Assembly: GCF_024055715.1 (NCBI RefSeq)
Contig: NZ_JAMXMV010000028.1
Location: 1 to 64,000 of the forward strand
DNA from: Actinoallomurus soli
GTDB lineage: Bacteria > Actinomycetota > Actinomycetes > Streptosporangiales > Streptosporangiaceae
Reading direction: 5' to 3'
Length of the DNA stretch: 64,000 bases
Position numbers and translations under genes: made by a program
Notes under the pieces: model-generated
Seen by the model: the letters and a program-made list of their open reading frames with translations, nothing else
Databases searched by the model: none
What the model was told of the DNA's origin: nothing
Part shown: positions 42,808-51,860 of the stretch, piece after piece
Numbering within the stretch: the stretch's first letter is position 1
How the letters are laid out: every line of letters starts with the position of its first letter

Positions 42808-42866
42808 GGCCACAGCGTACGACGTGACCGCTGCGTCCGTCATGCCCCGTCCGCCGCTCGGAGCGA

Positions 42867-43376
42867 TCAGGCCGCGGGTTCGGAGACGTAGGGCGCCCAC
42901 TGAGGGTCGCCGTCGTTGATCAGGCCGATCAGCCGCCAGTGCGCCCCGCGCGGAACGGACGGGACGAAACGCAGCTTCCAGCCGATTTCTTCAAGGAGCT
43001 TGTCGGCCTTGCGATGGTTGCAAGGCATGCAGGAGGCGACGCAGTTCTCCCAGATGTGCATGCCGCCGCGACTGCGCGGGATGACGTGGTCGATCGTCTC
43101 CGCGCGAAGGCCGCAGTAGGCGCACCGGAAGTTGTCGCGCCGCATGAGCGCCGCCCGGGTGAGCGGCACCCGTTGTCGGTACGGGATCCGGACGTAGCGC
43201 AGCAGCCGGATCACCGATGGCATCTCGACCACGACGGAGGCGGAATGCAGCCGGGCCCCGGACGCGTCGTGGTGGACGATCTCCGCCTTCTCCCGCAGGA
43301 CCAGGCAGACGGCACGCCGCATCGGGAGGGTGGTCAGGGGCTCGTATGTCGCGTTGAGCAGGAGGACCTGTCTCAT
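42867..43376 (-). CDS. HNH endonuclease
   Basis: A 169-residue HNH protein of the conserved actinobacterial type. The N-terminal part (VLLLNATYEPL, RRAVCLVLREKAEIV) is followed by the zinc and nuclease core: CAYCG, TIDHVIPRSRGG and ENCVASCMPCNHRKAD. The order His-Asn-His plus two CxxC pairs is intact. Its biological target is unknown; the gene is part of the actinobacterial core and not an obvious mobile element. Start ATG at 43376 with a GAGCAGGAGG-like upstream region reading on the minus strand. Confidence 0.9.
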   Translation of the reverse strand: MRQVLLLNATYEPLTTLPMRRAVCLVLREKAEIVHHDASGARLHSASVVVEMPSVIRLLRYVRIPYRQRVPLTRAALMRRDNFRCAYCGLRAETIDHVIPRSRGGMHIWENCVASCMPCNHRKADKLLEEIGWKLRFVPSVPRGAHWRLIGLINDGDPQWAPYVSEPAA

Positions 43377-43541
43377 CAGACGGCCCCTGTGTCGCAGGTG
43401 CCGGCCGCCTCCCGGGCCGCGCTCCAGCGCGCCTCCGCATGAGGCTCGTCGATCGTTCTCACCAGCGCACCCGCCACGAGGACCTCCTCACGGACGATAC
43501 CCGAGTTGCAATCAGTGTGGCTGTTGAGATGCCGATTTCGC

Positions 43542-43560
43542 TACCCCATGAATCGGGGTA
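43542..43560. repeat. Inverted repeat TACCCC-N7-GGGGTA
   Basis: A short perfect inverted repeat (arms 43542–43547 and 43555–43560) in the 230-bp spacer between the HNH gene and the secreted-protein gene. It could be an operator for the HNH promoter or a weak terminator for the secreted-protein gene. No other element is seen in this spacer. Confidence 0.3.
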
Positions 43561-43609
43561 ATCGCTGGAAGCGCGCCCGGAAGGCGGCTCATGTGGTAGA
43601 GCGGTCGGC

Positions 43610-44299
43610 TCAGTGGCCCGGGTGGTGGTTCCCCTCGGCGCCGGTGTCCGCGGCGGTCGGCCGGTCGCGCCACGTCATCTTCGCGTCGACGCGCAGCGGG
43701 CCGCCCTTGAGGCTGCCCGAGGTCTTGATCCAGCCGGCGCGCCTGTCACCGGCGCCGATCGTGTCGTACCGGCACACGACCGTCTCGCGGTCCGACGCGC
43801 AGGGCTTCGAGAGCCCGAGGATCTTGTGGCCGGAGGTGACCTTCTGGGTCGCGACGACGTCGTCGGCGGTGCCGGCCCCCTCGTTCACGAGCGTCCAGCG
43901 CCAGAGGACGCCGGAGTCCCCGGCGGCCTCGGGCCGGTCGAACACGAGGTGCAGCTCCGCCCCCTTCGCCCAGTGCTCGTTCCCCGCCTCCCGAGAGTGC
44001 CGTGATCCCTCCTGCGACGGCCGGGCCGTCTGGGACGGCGAGCGCGGCGGCTGCGCCGAACGCGACGGCGACTGGGACGGCGACGGTGACGGCTGCGCCG
44101 TGTGTCCCGGGTGCGCCGGGCCCCCGTGCTGCTGCGGAGCCGGGCGCGGCGGCTGCGGTGTGCGCGCGTGCGCGGGCCCACCGGCCAGGACCGTGGCGGC
44201 GAGGCCGGCCGCGGCCAGCCCCGGGACCGCGACCAGCGCCGTACGGCGGCGCCCGCCTCTTCGTGCGGCCGGTCTGTACGGGCCGTGCGTGTCTTCCAT
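43610..44299 (-). CDS. Secreted or membrane-anchored protein with Ser/Pro linker
   Basis: A 229-residue protein. A basic N-terminus with twin Arg stretches leads to one hydrophobic segment (about 22–46, ending GGPAHA-R), either a signal peptide or an anchor. A long Pro/Ser/Gln linker (about 47–100) follows. Residues 105–215 form a beta-rich domain resembling DUF11-type sandwiches (LHLVFDRPEAAGDSG, WRWTLVNEGAGTADDV) with one Cys pair. It is probably a surface protein of unknown role. The ATG at 44299 has a GGGGGGAA site. The adjacent S9 peptidase is divergent. Confidence 0.78.
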   Translation of the reverse strand: MEDTHGPYRPAARRGGRRRTALVAVPGLAAAGLAATVLAGGPAHARTPQPPRPAPQQHGGPAHPGHTAQPSPSPSQSPSRSAQPPRSPSQTARPSQEGSRHSREAGNEHWAKGAELHLVFDRPEAAGDSGVLWRWTLVNEGAGTADDVVATQKVTSGHKILGLSKPCASDRETVVCRYDTIGAGDRRAGWIKTSGSLKGGPLRVDAKMTWRDRPTAADTGAEGNHHPGH

Positions 44300-44401
44300 T
44301 GTTCCCCCCGATCGACGTGGAAAGACGCGCCCCACATCTTTCTCGGTACGGCGACCGGGGGGAAAGCGCCACGCCACGCACGGGCCGCTCCGGCGACCTC
44401 G

Positions 44402-44407
44402 TAAAGT
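44402..44407 (+). promoter_or_regulatory. Candidate −10 of a leaderless S9 peptidase transcript
   Basis: TAAAGT lies 7 nt before the ATG of the S9 peptidase gene, with no ribosome site in between. Confidence 0.4.
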
Positions 44408-44414
44408 GCGACTC

Positions 44415-46520
44415 ATGAGCCGACCGCCGTACCCGTCCGCGCATCGTCAGGACCTCGTGGAGGAGATCCACGGTCATCGCGTCGCCGATCCCTACCGGTG
44501 GCTGGAGGATCCGAACGCCGACGACACCAAGAAGTGGCTGACGGCCCAGGACGAGTTGTTCCACCGCGAGGTCGACGACCTGCCCGGCCGCACCCGGCTG
44601 CGGACCCGGGTGCGTGAGCTGCTCGGCGCCGGCAGTGTCGGCGCGCCGGTGTGGCGGGGCGAGCGCCGGTTCTTCATGCGCCGCACCGCGGAGCAGGAGC
44701 ACGCCGTCCTGTACACCGTCGACCCCGGCGGCGAGGAGCGGGCACTGATCGACCCGATGGCGCTCGACTCGACGCACACGACGACGCTGGACTCCTGGCA
44801 GCCGGACAAGGAGGGCCGCCTGCTGGCCTACCAGCTGTCCCACGGCGGCGACGAGGAGTCGAAGCTGTACGTGATGGACGTCGCCACCGGCGAGACGGTC
44901 GAGGGGCCGATCGAGCGGTGCCGCTACACGCCGGTCGCCTGGCTGCCGGGCGGCGAGGCGTACTACTACGTCCGCAGGCTCCCCGCCGACCAGGTCCCGG
45001 CGGGGGAGGACCAGTACCACCGCCGCGTGTACCTGCACCGGGTCGGGGCCGACCCCGAGACCGACGATGTGATGATCTTCGGCGAGGGGCGGGAGAAGAC
45101 CAATTACTACGGCGTCAGCGTCAGCCGCGACGGCCGCTGGCTGACGCTGTCCTCCTCCCAGGGGACCGCCCCCCGCAACGACCTGTGGATCGCCGACCTG
45201 GGCGCCTCCGAGGCGGAGGCCCCGGAGCTGCGGGTGGTCCAGGAGGGGATCGACGCCGAGACCGGCGTGCACATCGGGCGCGACGGCCGCGCGTACACCT
45301 TCACCGACCTGGACGCCCCGCGCGGACGGCTCTGCGTCGCCGACCCGGCCGACGTGTCGCCCGGCACCTGGCGCGACCTGATCCCCGAGGACGCCGAGGC
45401 GGTCCTCGTCGACTTCGCGATCCTCGACGAACTCGACCGGCCGGTCCTCCTCGCGGGATGGACGCGCCACGCGATCAGCGAGATCACCATCCACGACCTG
45501 GCGACCGGGGAGCGGATCGGCGAGGTTCCGGTGCCCGGTCTCGGCTCGATCGGCGGGATCGTCGAACGCCCCGAGGGCGGCCACGAGGCGTGGTTCACCT
45601 ACGTCGACCACACGGCGCCGTCGTCGGTGTACCACTTCGACGCCGTCACGGGTGAGACGACGCTCTGGGCGGCCCCGCCCGGCACCGTCGACGTGCCCGA
45701 CGTCGAGGCGCGCCAGGTGACGTACACCTCCAAGGACGGCACCGAGGTCCGCATGCTGATCGTCGCCCGCGCCGACGCGGCGCCGGGTGAGCCCCGGCCG
45801 ACGATCCTGTACGGCTACGGCGGCTTCAACGTCCCGCTGACCCCCGCCTACTCCGCCGGGACGCTCGCCTGGGTCGAGGCCGGCGGCGTGTACGTCGTCG
45901 CCAACCTGCGCGGCGGCTCCGAAGAGGGCGAGGAGTGGCACCGCGCCGGGATGCTGGGCGAGAAGCAGAACGTCTTCGACGACTTCCACGCCGCCGCCGA
46001 GAAGCTGATCGCCGACGGGTGGACCACGGCGGACCGGCTGGCGATCTCCGGCGGCTCCAACGGCGGGCTGCTCGTCGGCGCCGCGATCACTCAGCGGCCC
46101 GACCTGTACGCCGCGGCCGTCTGCTCGGCGCCGCTGCTCGACATGGTGCGGTACGAGCGGTTCGGTCTCGGCCAGACCTGGAACGTCGAGTACGGCTCCG
46201 CCGAGGACCCCGAGCAGTTCGGCTGGCTGTACGCCTACTCCCCGTACCACCACGTGCGGGAGGGCGTCGCCTACCCGGCGACCCTGTTCACCGTGTTCGA
46301 GAGCGACACCCGCGTCGACCCCCTGCACGCCCGCAAGATGTGCGCGGCGCTCCAGCACGCCTGCGCGGAGGACGGCGGGCCCATCCTCCTGCGCAACGAG
46401 GCCGAGGTCGGGCACGGCGCCCGTGCCGTCAGCCGTTCGATCGAGCTCAGCGTGGACACGCTGTCCTTCATGGCCGCCCACACCGGGCTCACGATCCGGG
46501 AGGAGGCTCCGCGGCCATGA
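44415..46520 (+). CDS. Prolyl oligopeptidase, S9A family
   Basis: A 701-residue cytosolic serine peptidase. Residues about 70–410 form the beta-propeller, and the hydrolase domain follows. The catalytic triad is Ser548 (GGSNGG), Asp635 ([11 protein letters not shown]) and His667 (VGHGAR). [20 protein letters not shown] and [13 protein letters not shown] are typical of the family. It cleaves short peptides after proline or related residues. The upstream 300-codon open frame is non-coding shadow. ATG at 44415 appears leaderless. Its stop overlaps a methyltransferase gene. Confidence 0.94.
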   Translation: MSRPPYPSAHRQDLVEEIHGHRVADPYRWLEDPNADDTKKWLTAQDELFHREVDDLPGRTRLRTRVRELLGAGSVGAPVWRGERRFFMRRTAEQEHAVLYTVDPGGEERALIDPMALDSTHTTTLDSWQPDKEGRLLAYQLSHGGDEESKLYVMDVATGETVEGPIERCRYTPVAWLPGGEAYYYVRRLPADQVPAGEDQYHRRVYLHRVGADPETDDVMIFGEGREKTNYYGVSVSRDGRWLTLSSSQGTAPRNDLWIADLGASEAEAPELRVVQEGIDAETGVHIGRDGRAYTFTDLDAPRGRLCVADPADVSPGTWRDLIPEDAEAVLVDFAILDELDRPVLLAGWTRHAISEITIHDLATGERIGEVPVPGLGSIGGIVERPEGGHEAWFTYVDHTAPSSVYHFDAVTGETTLWAAPPGTVDVPDVEARQVTYTSKDGTEVRMLIVARADAAPGEPRPTILYGYGGFNVPLTPAYSAGTLAWVEAGGVYVVANLRGGSEEGEEWHRAGMLGEKQNVFDDFHAAAEKLIADGWTTADRLAISGGSNGGLLVGAAITQRPDLYAAAVCSAPLLDMVRYERFGLGQTWNVEYGSAEDPEQFGWLYAYSPYHHVREGVAYPATLFTVFESDTRVDPLHARKMCAALQHACAEDGGPILLRNEAEVGHGARAVSRSIELSVDTLSFMAAHTGLTIREEAPRP

Positions 46521-47323
46521 GCGAGGCGAGCGGGGGAGTCCGGTCGAACGCCGTCGACCGCGTCCTGCCGCTGCTGGACCGGCCCCCGGCGGAGCCGGAC
46601 GTGTCGCGCGGCTACCTCGACCTTCTCGGCGAGGGGGCACGGCCGCACGACACGTTCGCGCAGCGCCTGATGCGCTCCGGTTTCCTGCCGAAGATCTACG
46701 AGGATCTGTGGCGGCCGGTGATGTTCGGGGTGTTCAAGGGCCCGCTCGGCCCGGACATCGAGGAGGAGTACGCCCTCGCGCGCGACTGGCTCGACCTGGC
46801 CGCGATCCCGGACGGCACCGTGCTGGACGTCGCCTGCGGCCCGGGCAACATCACCCGCGCGCTGGCGGCCGGGATGACGGGCCACGGGCTCGTCGTGGGC
46901 ATCGACGCCGCCGCGACCATGCTCGACCGCGCCGTGGCCGACACGGCGCGGCCCAGCCCCCGCGGTGAGAACGGCGCCGCCGACGTCGCGTACGTCCGCG
47001 GCGACGCGGCGGACCTCCCGTTCGGGGACGGAACGTTCGACGCGGTGTGCTGCTTCGGCGGCCTCTACCTCTTCGACGACCCGTGGGCGGCGGTCGACGG
47101 CATCACCCGCGTGCTCAAGCCCGGCGGGCGGGCCGTGTTCCTCACGACACGGAGGCCGGACGTGCCCGTGATCGGCATGGGCAGTTCCGTGCTCGGGCGG
47201 CTGGCCGGGATCCGGATGTTCGGCGCCGACGACCTCTGCTACGCCCTGCGGGGCCGCGGCTTCGCCGGCCTGCGCCAGCGGTCGTACGGCCTGATGCAGT
47301 TCGTCGGCGCCACTCGCGGCTGA
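46517..47323 (+). CDS. Class I SAM-dependent methyltransferase
   Basis: A 268-residue methyltransferase of the Methyltransf_11/UbiE-like group. Motif I is VLDVACGPGNITRAL, motif II includes VVGIDAAATML, and FDAVCCFGGLYLFDDP plus RVLKPGGRAVF complete the core. The N-terminal 100 residues are helical and include GFLPKIYEDLWRPVMF, seen in small-lipid or quinone methylases. The substrate is unknown. The ATG overlaps the S9 peptidase stop by 4 nt, implying co-translation. Confidence 0.9.
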   Translation: MSEASGGVRSNAVDRVLPLLDRPPAEPDVSRGYLDLLGEGARPHDTFAQRLMRSGFLPKIYEDLWRPVMFGVFKGPLGPDIEEEYALARDWLDLAAIPDGTVLDVACGPGNITRALAAGMTGHGLVVGIDAAATMLDRAVADTARPSPRGENGAADVAYVRGDAADLPFGDGTFDAVCCFGGLYLFDDPWAAVDGITRVLKPGGRAVFLTTRRPDVPVIGMGSSVLGRLAGIRMFGADDLCYALRGRGFAGLRQRSYGLMQFVGATRG

Positions 47324-47346
47324 GCCCGGTCCCCGAGAACGACGAC

Positions 47347-47373
47347 GCCCCGCCCGGATGATCCGGGCGGGGC
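47347..47373. terminator. Terminator between convergent genes
   Basis: A nearly unbroken palindrome: 13-nt arms 47347–47359 and 47361–47373 around one base. It serves the methyltransferase on the plus strand and ilvD on the minus strand; tctcgttcg follows on the plus side. Confidence 0.85.
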
Positions 47374-47390
47374 GGTCTCGTTCGTGGAGG

Positions 47391-49235
47391 TCAGCCGCCG
47401 AGCTGGGAGATGTCGCGGGCGGCACCGGTGGAGGCGGACGTGGCCATCGCGGCGTACGCCTGCAGCGCGGCGCTGACCGGGCGGTGCCGGTCGCGGGGCC
47501 GGAAGGAGCCCAGCTCCTTCAGCAGGCGTTCGCGGCGTGCCTTCAGCTCGTCGGCGGGCACGTCGAGGCGAAGCTCGCGGCGCGGGATGTCGATGACGAT
47601 GCGGTCGCCGTCCTCCACCAGGGCGATGTCACCACCGGCCGCGGCCTCCGGGGAGGCGTGGCCGATGGACAGGCCGCTGGTGCCGCCGGAGAAGCGCCCG
47701 TCGGTGATCAGCGCGCAGGCCTTGCCGAGCCCGCGGCCCTTGAGGAACGACGTGGGGTACAGCATCTCCTGCATGCCCGGGCCGCCCTTGGGGCCCTCGT
47801 AGCGGATGACGACGACGTCACCGGGCTTGACCCGGTTGCCGAGGATGCCCTCGACCGCGTCCTCCTGGCTCTCGAAGACGACCGCCGGACCCTCGAAGGT
47901 CCACAGGGCCTCCTCGACGCCGGCGGTCTTGACGACCGCGCCCTCGACGGCGAGGTTGCCGTAGAGCACGGCCAGGCCGCCGTCCTTGGTGTAGGCGTGC
48001 TCGACGTCGCGGATGCAGCCCTGCTCGCGGTCGAGGTCGAGCTCCTGCCAGCGGTTGTCCTGGCTGTACGGCTTCGTGGTGCGGACCCCGCCCGGCGCGG
48101 CGTGGAACAGCTCCACGGCCTCGGGCCGGACCTTGGGGGAGCGGACGTCGTGCGCCTCGAGGAACTCGCCCAGCGACCCGCTGTGGATCGTGTGGACCGT
48201 GCGGTTGAGCAGCCCGGCCCGGTCGAGCTCGCCGAGGATCGCGGGGATGCCGCCCGCCCGGTGGACGTCCTCGATGTGGTACTTCGCGGTGGCCGGGGCG
48301 ACCTTGCAGATGCAGGGCACCCGGCGGGAGAGCTCGTCGATCTCCTTCAGGCCGAAGTCGACGCCGGCCTCGCGGGCCGCGGCGAGCAGGTGCAGGATCG
48401 TGTTGGTCGAGCCGCCCATCGCCACGTCGAGGGCCATGGCGTTCTCGAAGGCGTCGCGGGTCGCGATGTTCAGCGGGAGGACGGACTCGTCGTCCTCGGC
48501 GTAGTAGCGGTTCGCGACCTCCACGACGCGGCGCCCGGCATCCTGGAAGAGCTTCTTGCGGTCCGCGTGCGTCGCCAGGACCGTGCCGTTGCCGGGGAGG
48601 GACAGGCCGATCGCCTCGGTCAGGCAGTTCATCGAGTTGGCGGTGAACATGCCCGAGCACGACCCGCAGGTCGGGCAGGCGTTCTCCTCCATCTGGGCGA
48701 GCGTCTCGTCGGAGACCGACTCGTCCGCGGAGGCGATCATCGGATCGATCAGGTCGAGCTTGGTCGTGCCGTCGACGGGCTTGCCCGCCTCCATCGGCCC
48801 GCCGGAGACGAACACGGTCGGGATGTTGAGCCGCATGGCGGCGATCAGCATCCCCGGCGTGATCTTGTCGCAGTTCGAGACGCAGATCAGCGCGTCGGCG
48901 CAGTGCGCGTTGACCATGTACTCGACCGCGTCGGCGATCAGCTCGCGGGACGGCAGCGAGTAGAGCATGCCGCCGTGGCCCATCGCGATGCCGTCGTCGA
49001 CCGCGATCGTGTTGAACTCGCGCGGGACGCCGCCCGCCTCCTTCACCGCGGCGGCGACGACCTGGCCGACCTCGCGCAGATGGACGTGGCCGGGGACGAA
49101 CTCGGTGAAGCTGTTGGCGACCGCGATGATGGGCTTGCCGAAGTCCTCGCGCGCTACGCCGGTGGCCCGGAGGAGGGCCCGGGCGCCCGCCATGTTCCTG
49201 CCATGCGTGACCGTTCGTGACCTCAGCGGGGGCAT
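47391..49235 (-). CDS. ilvD: Dihydroxy-acid dehydratase
   Basis: A 614-residue Fe–S dehydratase of branched-chain amino acid synthesis. It converts dihydroxy-isovalerate and dihydroxy-methylvalerate to the 2-oxo acids. Cluster cysteines lie in [12 protein letters not shown] and [22 protein letters not shown] and [15 protein letters not shown] are family hallmarks. The opening [20 protein letters not shown] and length match actinobacterial IlvD. The ATG at 49235 follows a GGGAGAGG stretch. It stands alone, away from other ilv genes. Confidence 0.97.
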   Translation of the reverse strand: MPPLRSRTVTHGRNMAGARALLRATGVAREDFGKPIIAVANSFTEFVPGHVHLREVGQVVAAAVKEAGGVPREFNTIAVDDGIAMGHGGMLYSLPSRELIADAVEYMVNAHCADALICVSNCDKITPGMLIAAMRLNIPTVFVSGGPMEAGKPVDGTTKLDLIDPMIASADESVSDETLAQMEENACPTCGSCSGMFTANSMNCLTEAIGLSLPGNGTVLATHADRKKLFQDAGRRVVEVANRYYAEDDESVLPLNIATRDAFENAMALDVAMGGSTNTILHLLAAAREAGVDFGLKEIDELSRRVPCICKVAPATAKYHIEDVHRAGGIPAILGELDRAGLLNRTVHTIHSGSLGEFLEAHDVRSPKVRPEAVELFHAAPGGVRTTKPYSQDNRWQELDLDREQGCIRDVEHAYTKDGGLAVLYGNLAVEGAVVKTAGVEEALWTFEGPAVVFESQEDAVEGILGNRVKPGDVVVIRYEGPKGGPGMQEMLYPTSFLKGRGLGKACALITDGRFSGGTSGLSIGHASPEAAAGGDIALVEDGDRIVIDIPRRELRLDVPADELKARRERLLKELGSFRPRDRHRPVSAALQAYAAMATSASTGAARDISQLGG

Positions 49236-49362
49236 CTGCCTCTCCCATCGTTTGTGCTCAGGGTTCGATCGTATGGGGTCGGCGGCCCGGATGAGACGGT
49301 GGTCTCAGTTTCCGAGACATCCGGGTCGCCCGATCGGGGCCCTGAGCACGGGGGACGGGAGG

Positions 49363-50223
49363 TCAGTCCGGGTCGGCGTCGGGGTACTTCGGGGGCAGGA
49401 CGCGCTCGGCGGCGTTGTAGATCCGCTCGATGTCCACCGCGGTGAGGATCTTGGGCCTGCGGCGCAGGTAGTTACGGGCCCGCCCACCGGAGTAGACGTC
49501 GACGTTGCGCACCATCAGGACCTTCCAGGAGATCGCCGGGCCGTAGATGGCCAGCGACGGCTGCACCGGCACCTCGTAGCCGAGCTCCGCGCTGATCAGC
49601 TTGCTCGCCTGGTCGGCCTCCCAGCGGGCCTCGTCGAGGCGCTCCTTCTTGTTGAACGGCCCGAGGAACAGCTTGCGGTGCGACAGCGCGCGCACGGGCA
49701 GCCGCTTGTCCCACTTCTCCGAGTCGACGGCGTACACGCCGGTCGGCCCGATGACGAGATGGTCGATCTGCCCGTCGCTGACGCCCTCCTCGTCGCGGGG
49801 GACCGCGCGGGCGTGCAGGGCGCGGTAGCCGGCCTTCTCCATGCCCCGCAACTGCCGTTCGGTCCGGCGCTCCGCGACCGACGGCTTGCGCCACGCCTCG
49901 ACGCTGGAATGCTGACGCGACCGCCGGACCACGTCGACGATCACGGTGAGCACCGCCACGGCCAGGCCGATCCGGATCTCGAAGATGATCGCGAACAGCA
50001 GGCCCAGCACGGCGGCCGCGCCCGCCCGGATCATCCAGCGTTGGATCTGTGGATCGCTGATCCGGCCTCCGATCGCCGCCTGCTCCCTCCGCCGCCTGGG
50101 CGGGCGTCCCTCGTCAGGACGTTCGGCCGAGCCCTCCTCGCCGGGCAGCTCGATCGGACGTTCTTCGTCGGGGTGCTCGCGTGTGGACGTCTGAGTGGAC
50201 TCGCCTCGCTCCACACTGGCCAT
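49363..50223 (-). CDS. NERD-domain membrane protein
   Basis: A 286-residue protein. A charged Glu/Arg-rich N-terminus (about 1–50) precedes two hydrophobic helices (about 63–98). The NERD (nuclease-related) domain follows at about 120–235. Its key motif IDHLVIGPTGVYAVDSEKWD keeps the Asp and the E-K pair of the nuclease-like fold. It may process or bind DNA at the membrane; function in actinomycetes is unproven. The ATG at 50223 has a GGAGTG site; longer starts up to 50340 are possible. It is divergent from the amidase. Confidence 0.82.
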   Translation of the reverse strand: MASVERGESTQTSTREHPDEERPIELPGEEGSAERPDEGRPPRRRREQAAIGGRISDPQIQRWMIRAGAAAVLGLLFAIIFEIRIGLAVAVLTVIVDVVRRSRQHSSVEAWRKPSVAERRTERQLRGMEKAGYRALHARAVPRDEEGVSDGQIDHLVIGPTGVYAVDSEKWDKRLPVRALSHRKLFLGPFNKKERLDEARWEADQASKLISAELGYEVPVQPSLAIYGPAISWKVLMVRNVDVYSGGRARNYLRRRPKILTAVDIERIYNAAERVLPPKYPDADPD

Positions 50224-50359
50224 GTCGACACTCCGTGCTCGATGGACTGCAGCACACATGATCTTCCCTGCTGCGAAGCGTAACCAGAGCGTGAGCCGAG
50301 TGCATAGTCGTGTCCGGTTGATACTTTTGTCTCCGCGCACGCGCGGTTCAGTGGCATGT

Positions 50360-50369
50360 TACCCGGGTA
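50360..50369. promoter_or_regulatory. Palindrome TACCCGGGTA in a divergent promoter region
   Basis: A perfect 10-bp palindrome in the AT-richer spacer between the divergent NERD and amidase genes, a candidate operator. No regulator is assigned. Confidence 0.3.
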
Positions 50370-50414
50370 GATAAATCCCATCCCCCACTGCTCTGCTGCA
50401 ACTTTCGGTGGGCG

Positions 50415-50420
50415 TACCGT
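50415..50420 (+). promoter_or_regulatory. Candidate −10 of a leaderless amidase transcript
   Basis: TACCGT lies 8 nt before the GTG at 50429, which lacks a ribosome site. Confidence 0.35.
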
Positions 50421-50428
50421 TTTCACTT

Positions 50429-51838
50429 GTGACGCATATTCATCACCTCAGCGTTCGGGAGCAGGCCGCCGCGATCCGCGGCGGGGAGCTCTCGCCCGTC
50501 GACATCGCCGAGCACTACCTCGACCGCATCGACCGTCTCTCCGACCGCGTCGGCGCCTACGTCACCGTGACCGACGACCTCGCGCGTGACCAGGCCAAGA
50601 CGGCGGAGCGGGCGGTCATGGCCGGCGAGGAGGCTCCGCTGCTCGGCGTGCCGATCCCCGTCAAGGACCTCAACATGGTCAAGGACGTACGCACGACGCT
50701 CGGCTCGGCGGCCTTTACGGACTTCACCGCATTCACCGACGACAACGTCGTCGCTTTTCTGCGCCGAGCAGGGACGATTCTCCTGGGGAAGACCAATACG
50801 CCAGAATTCGGACTGCCCTGTTACACCGAAAACGCCGTCGCGCCTCCCGCGCGTACGCCCTGGGACCTCGAGCGCTCCGCCGGAGGGTCCAGCGGGGGCG
50901 CCGCCGCGGCGGTCGCCGCCGGCCTCGCGCCCGCCGCGCACGGCAGCGACGGCGGGGGGTCCATCCGGATCCCGGCCAGCGTGTGCGGCCTCTTCGGGAT
51001 CAAGCCGACGCGCGGCCGCATCAGCCCGGGCCCGATCGTTCCCGACCTCGTCGGCCTGGCGAGCAGCGGCCCGATCGCCCGGAACGTACGGGACGCCGCC
51101 CTGCTCCTGGACGTCATGGCCGGGAACGCTCTAGGCGACATGTACCACGCCGCCCCCCCGGAGGGCACCTTCCTCGAGGCCGCCGACCGGTCGCCGGGCC
51201 GCCTGCGCGTCGGGCGCAGCGCCGTCCCGCCGGTCCCCGACGCCCGGGTGCACCCCGACTGCCTGGCCGCGTACGAGGAGGCGAGCGAGCTGCTCGCGGA
51301 GCTGGGCCATGAGGTGGAGGACATCGACCCGCCGTGGAAGGAGGAGCTGATGCCCCACTTCGAGGTGCTCTGGGCGTCCATGGCAACGATGACCCCGGTT
51401 CCGCCCGAGAAGGAGGAGCTGCTGCGCCCGCTCACCCGGTGGCTCCGCGAGCGCGGCAACGCGATCGGCGCGCCGCAGCTGCTCCGCGCCCAGGCGGCGC
51501 TGCAGCTGGCCGTACGGGCCGGGCTGCCGGTCCTCGAGCGCTACGACGTCATCCTGCAGCCGACCCTCGCCCTGCCGCCCGTCCCCGTCGGCCACTTCGA
51601 CGAGGTCGGACCCGAGGAGAACTTCGTTCGGCAGACGCTCTTCACGCCGTTCACCTCGGTCTACAACGTCACCGGCCAGCCCGCGGTCAACGTCCCCCTG
51701 CACTGGACCGACGGCGGCCTGCCGATCGGCGTCATGCTCGCCGGCCGGATGGGCGACGAGGCCACGCTGATCGCCCTGTCGGCGCAGCTGGAGGAGGCCC
51801 GGCCGTGGGCGCATCGCCATCCCCCGATTTGGGACTGA
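50429..51838 (+). CDS. Amidase (amidase-signature family)
   Basis: A 469-residue cytosolic amidase with the Ser–cis-Ser–Lys triad. The Lys is in GVPIPVKDLNM, and the cis-Ser and nucleophilic Ser lie in the stretch around ERSAGGSSGGAAAAV and HGSDGGGSIRIPAS. It hydrolyses carboxamides of unknown identity. It is not GatA, because no gatB or gatC is nearby and the length is right for a stand-alone enzyme. A GTG at 50408 would add 7 residues. Confidence 0.92.
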   Translation: MTHIHHLSVREQAAAIRGGELSPVDIAEHYLDRIDRLSDRVGAYVTVTDDLARDQAKTAERAVMAGEEAPLLGVPIPVKDLNMVKDVRTTLGSAAFTDFTAFTDDNVVAFLRRAGTILLGKTNTPEFGLPCYTENAVAPPARTPWDLERSAGGSSGGAAAAVAAGLAPAAHGSDGGGSIRIPASVCGLFGIKPTRGRISPGPIVPDLVGLASSGPIARNVRDAALLLDVMAGNALGDMYHAAPPEGTFLEAADRSPGRLRVGRSAVPPVPDARVHPDCLAAYEEASELLAELGHEVEDIDPPWKEELMPHFEVLWASMATMTPVPPEKEELLRPLTRWLRERGNAIGAPQLLRAQAALQLAVRAGLPVLERYDVILQPTLALPPVPVGHFDEVGPEENFVRQTLFTPFTSVYNVTGQPAVNVPLHWTDGGLPIGVMLAGRMGDEATLIALSAQLEEARPWAHRHPPIWD

Positions 51839-51860
51839 ACGACGGGGCATCGTAGGCATC

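Noticed and set aside
43580-43630. tRNA-like string (ggcggctcatgtggtagagcgg) upstream of the secreted-protein gene's 3' end
   Set aside because: It resembles a D-arm only; no anticodon arm, T-loop GTTCGA or acceptor pairing follows.
43506-44414. 300-codon N-terminal extension of the S9 peptidase
   Set aside because: It overlaps the divergent secreted-protein gene, and family homology begins at 44415.
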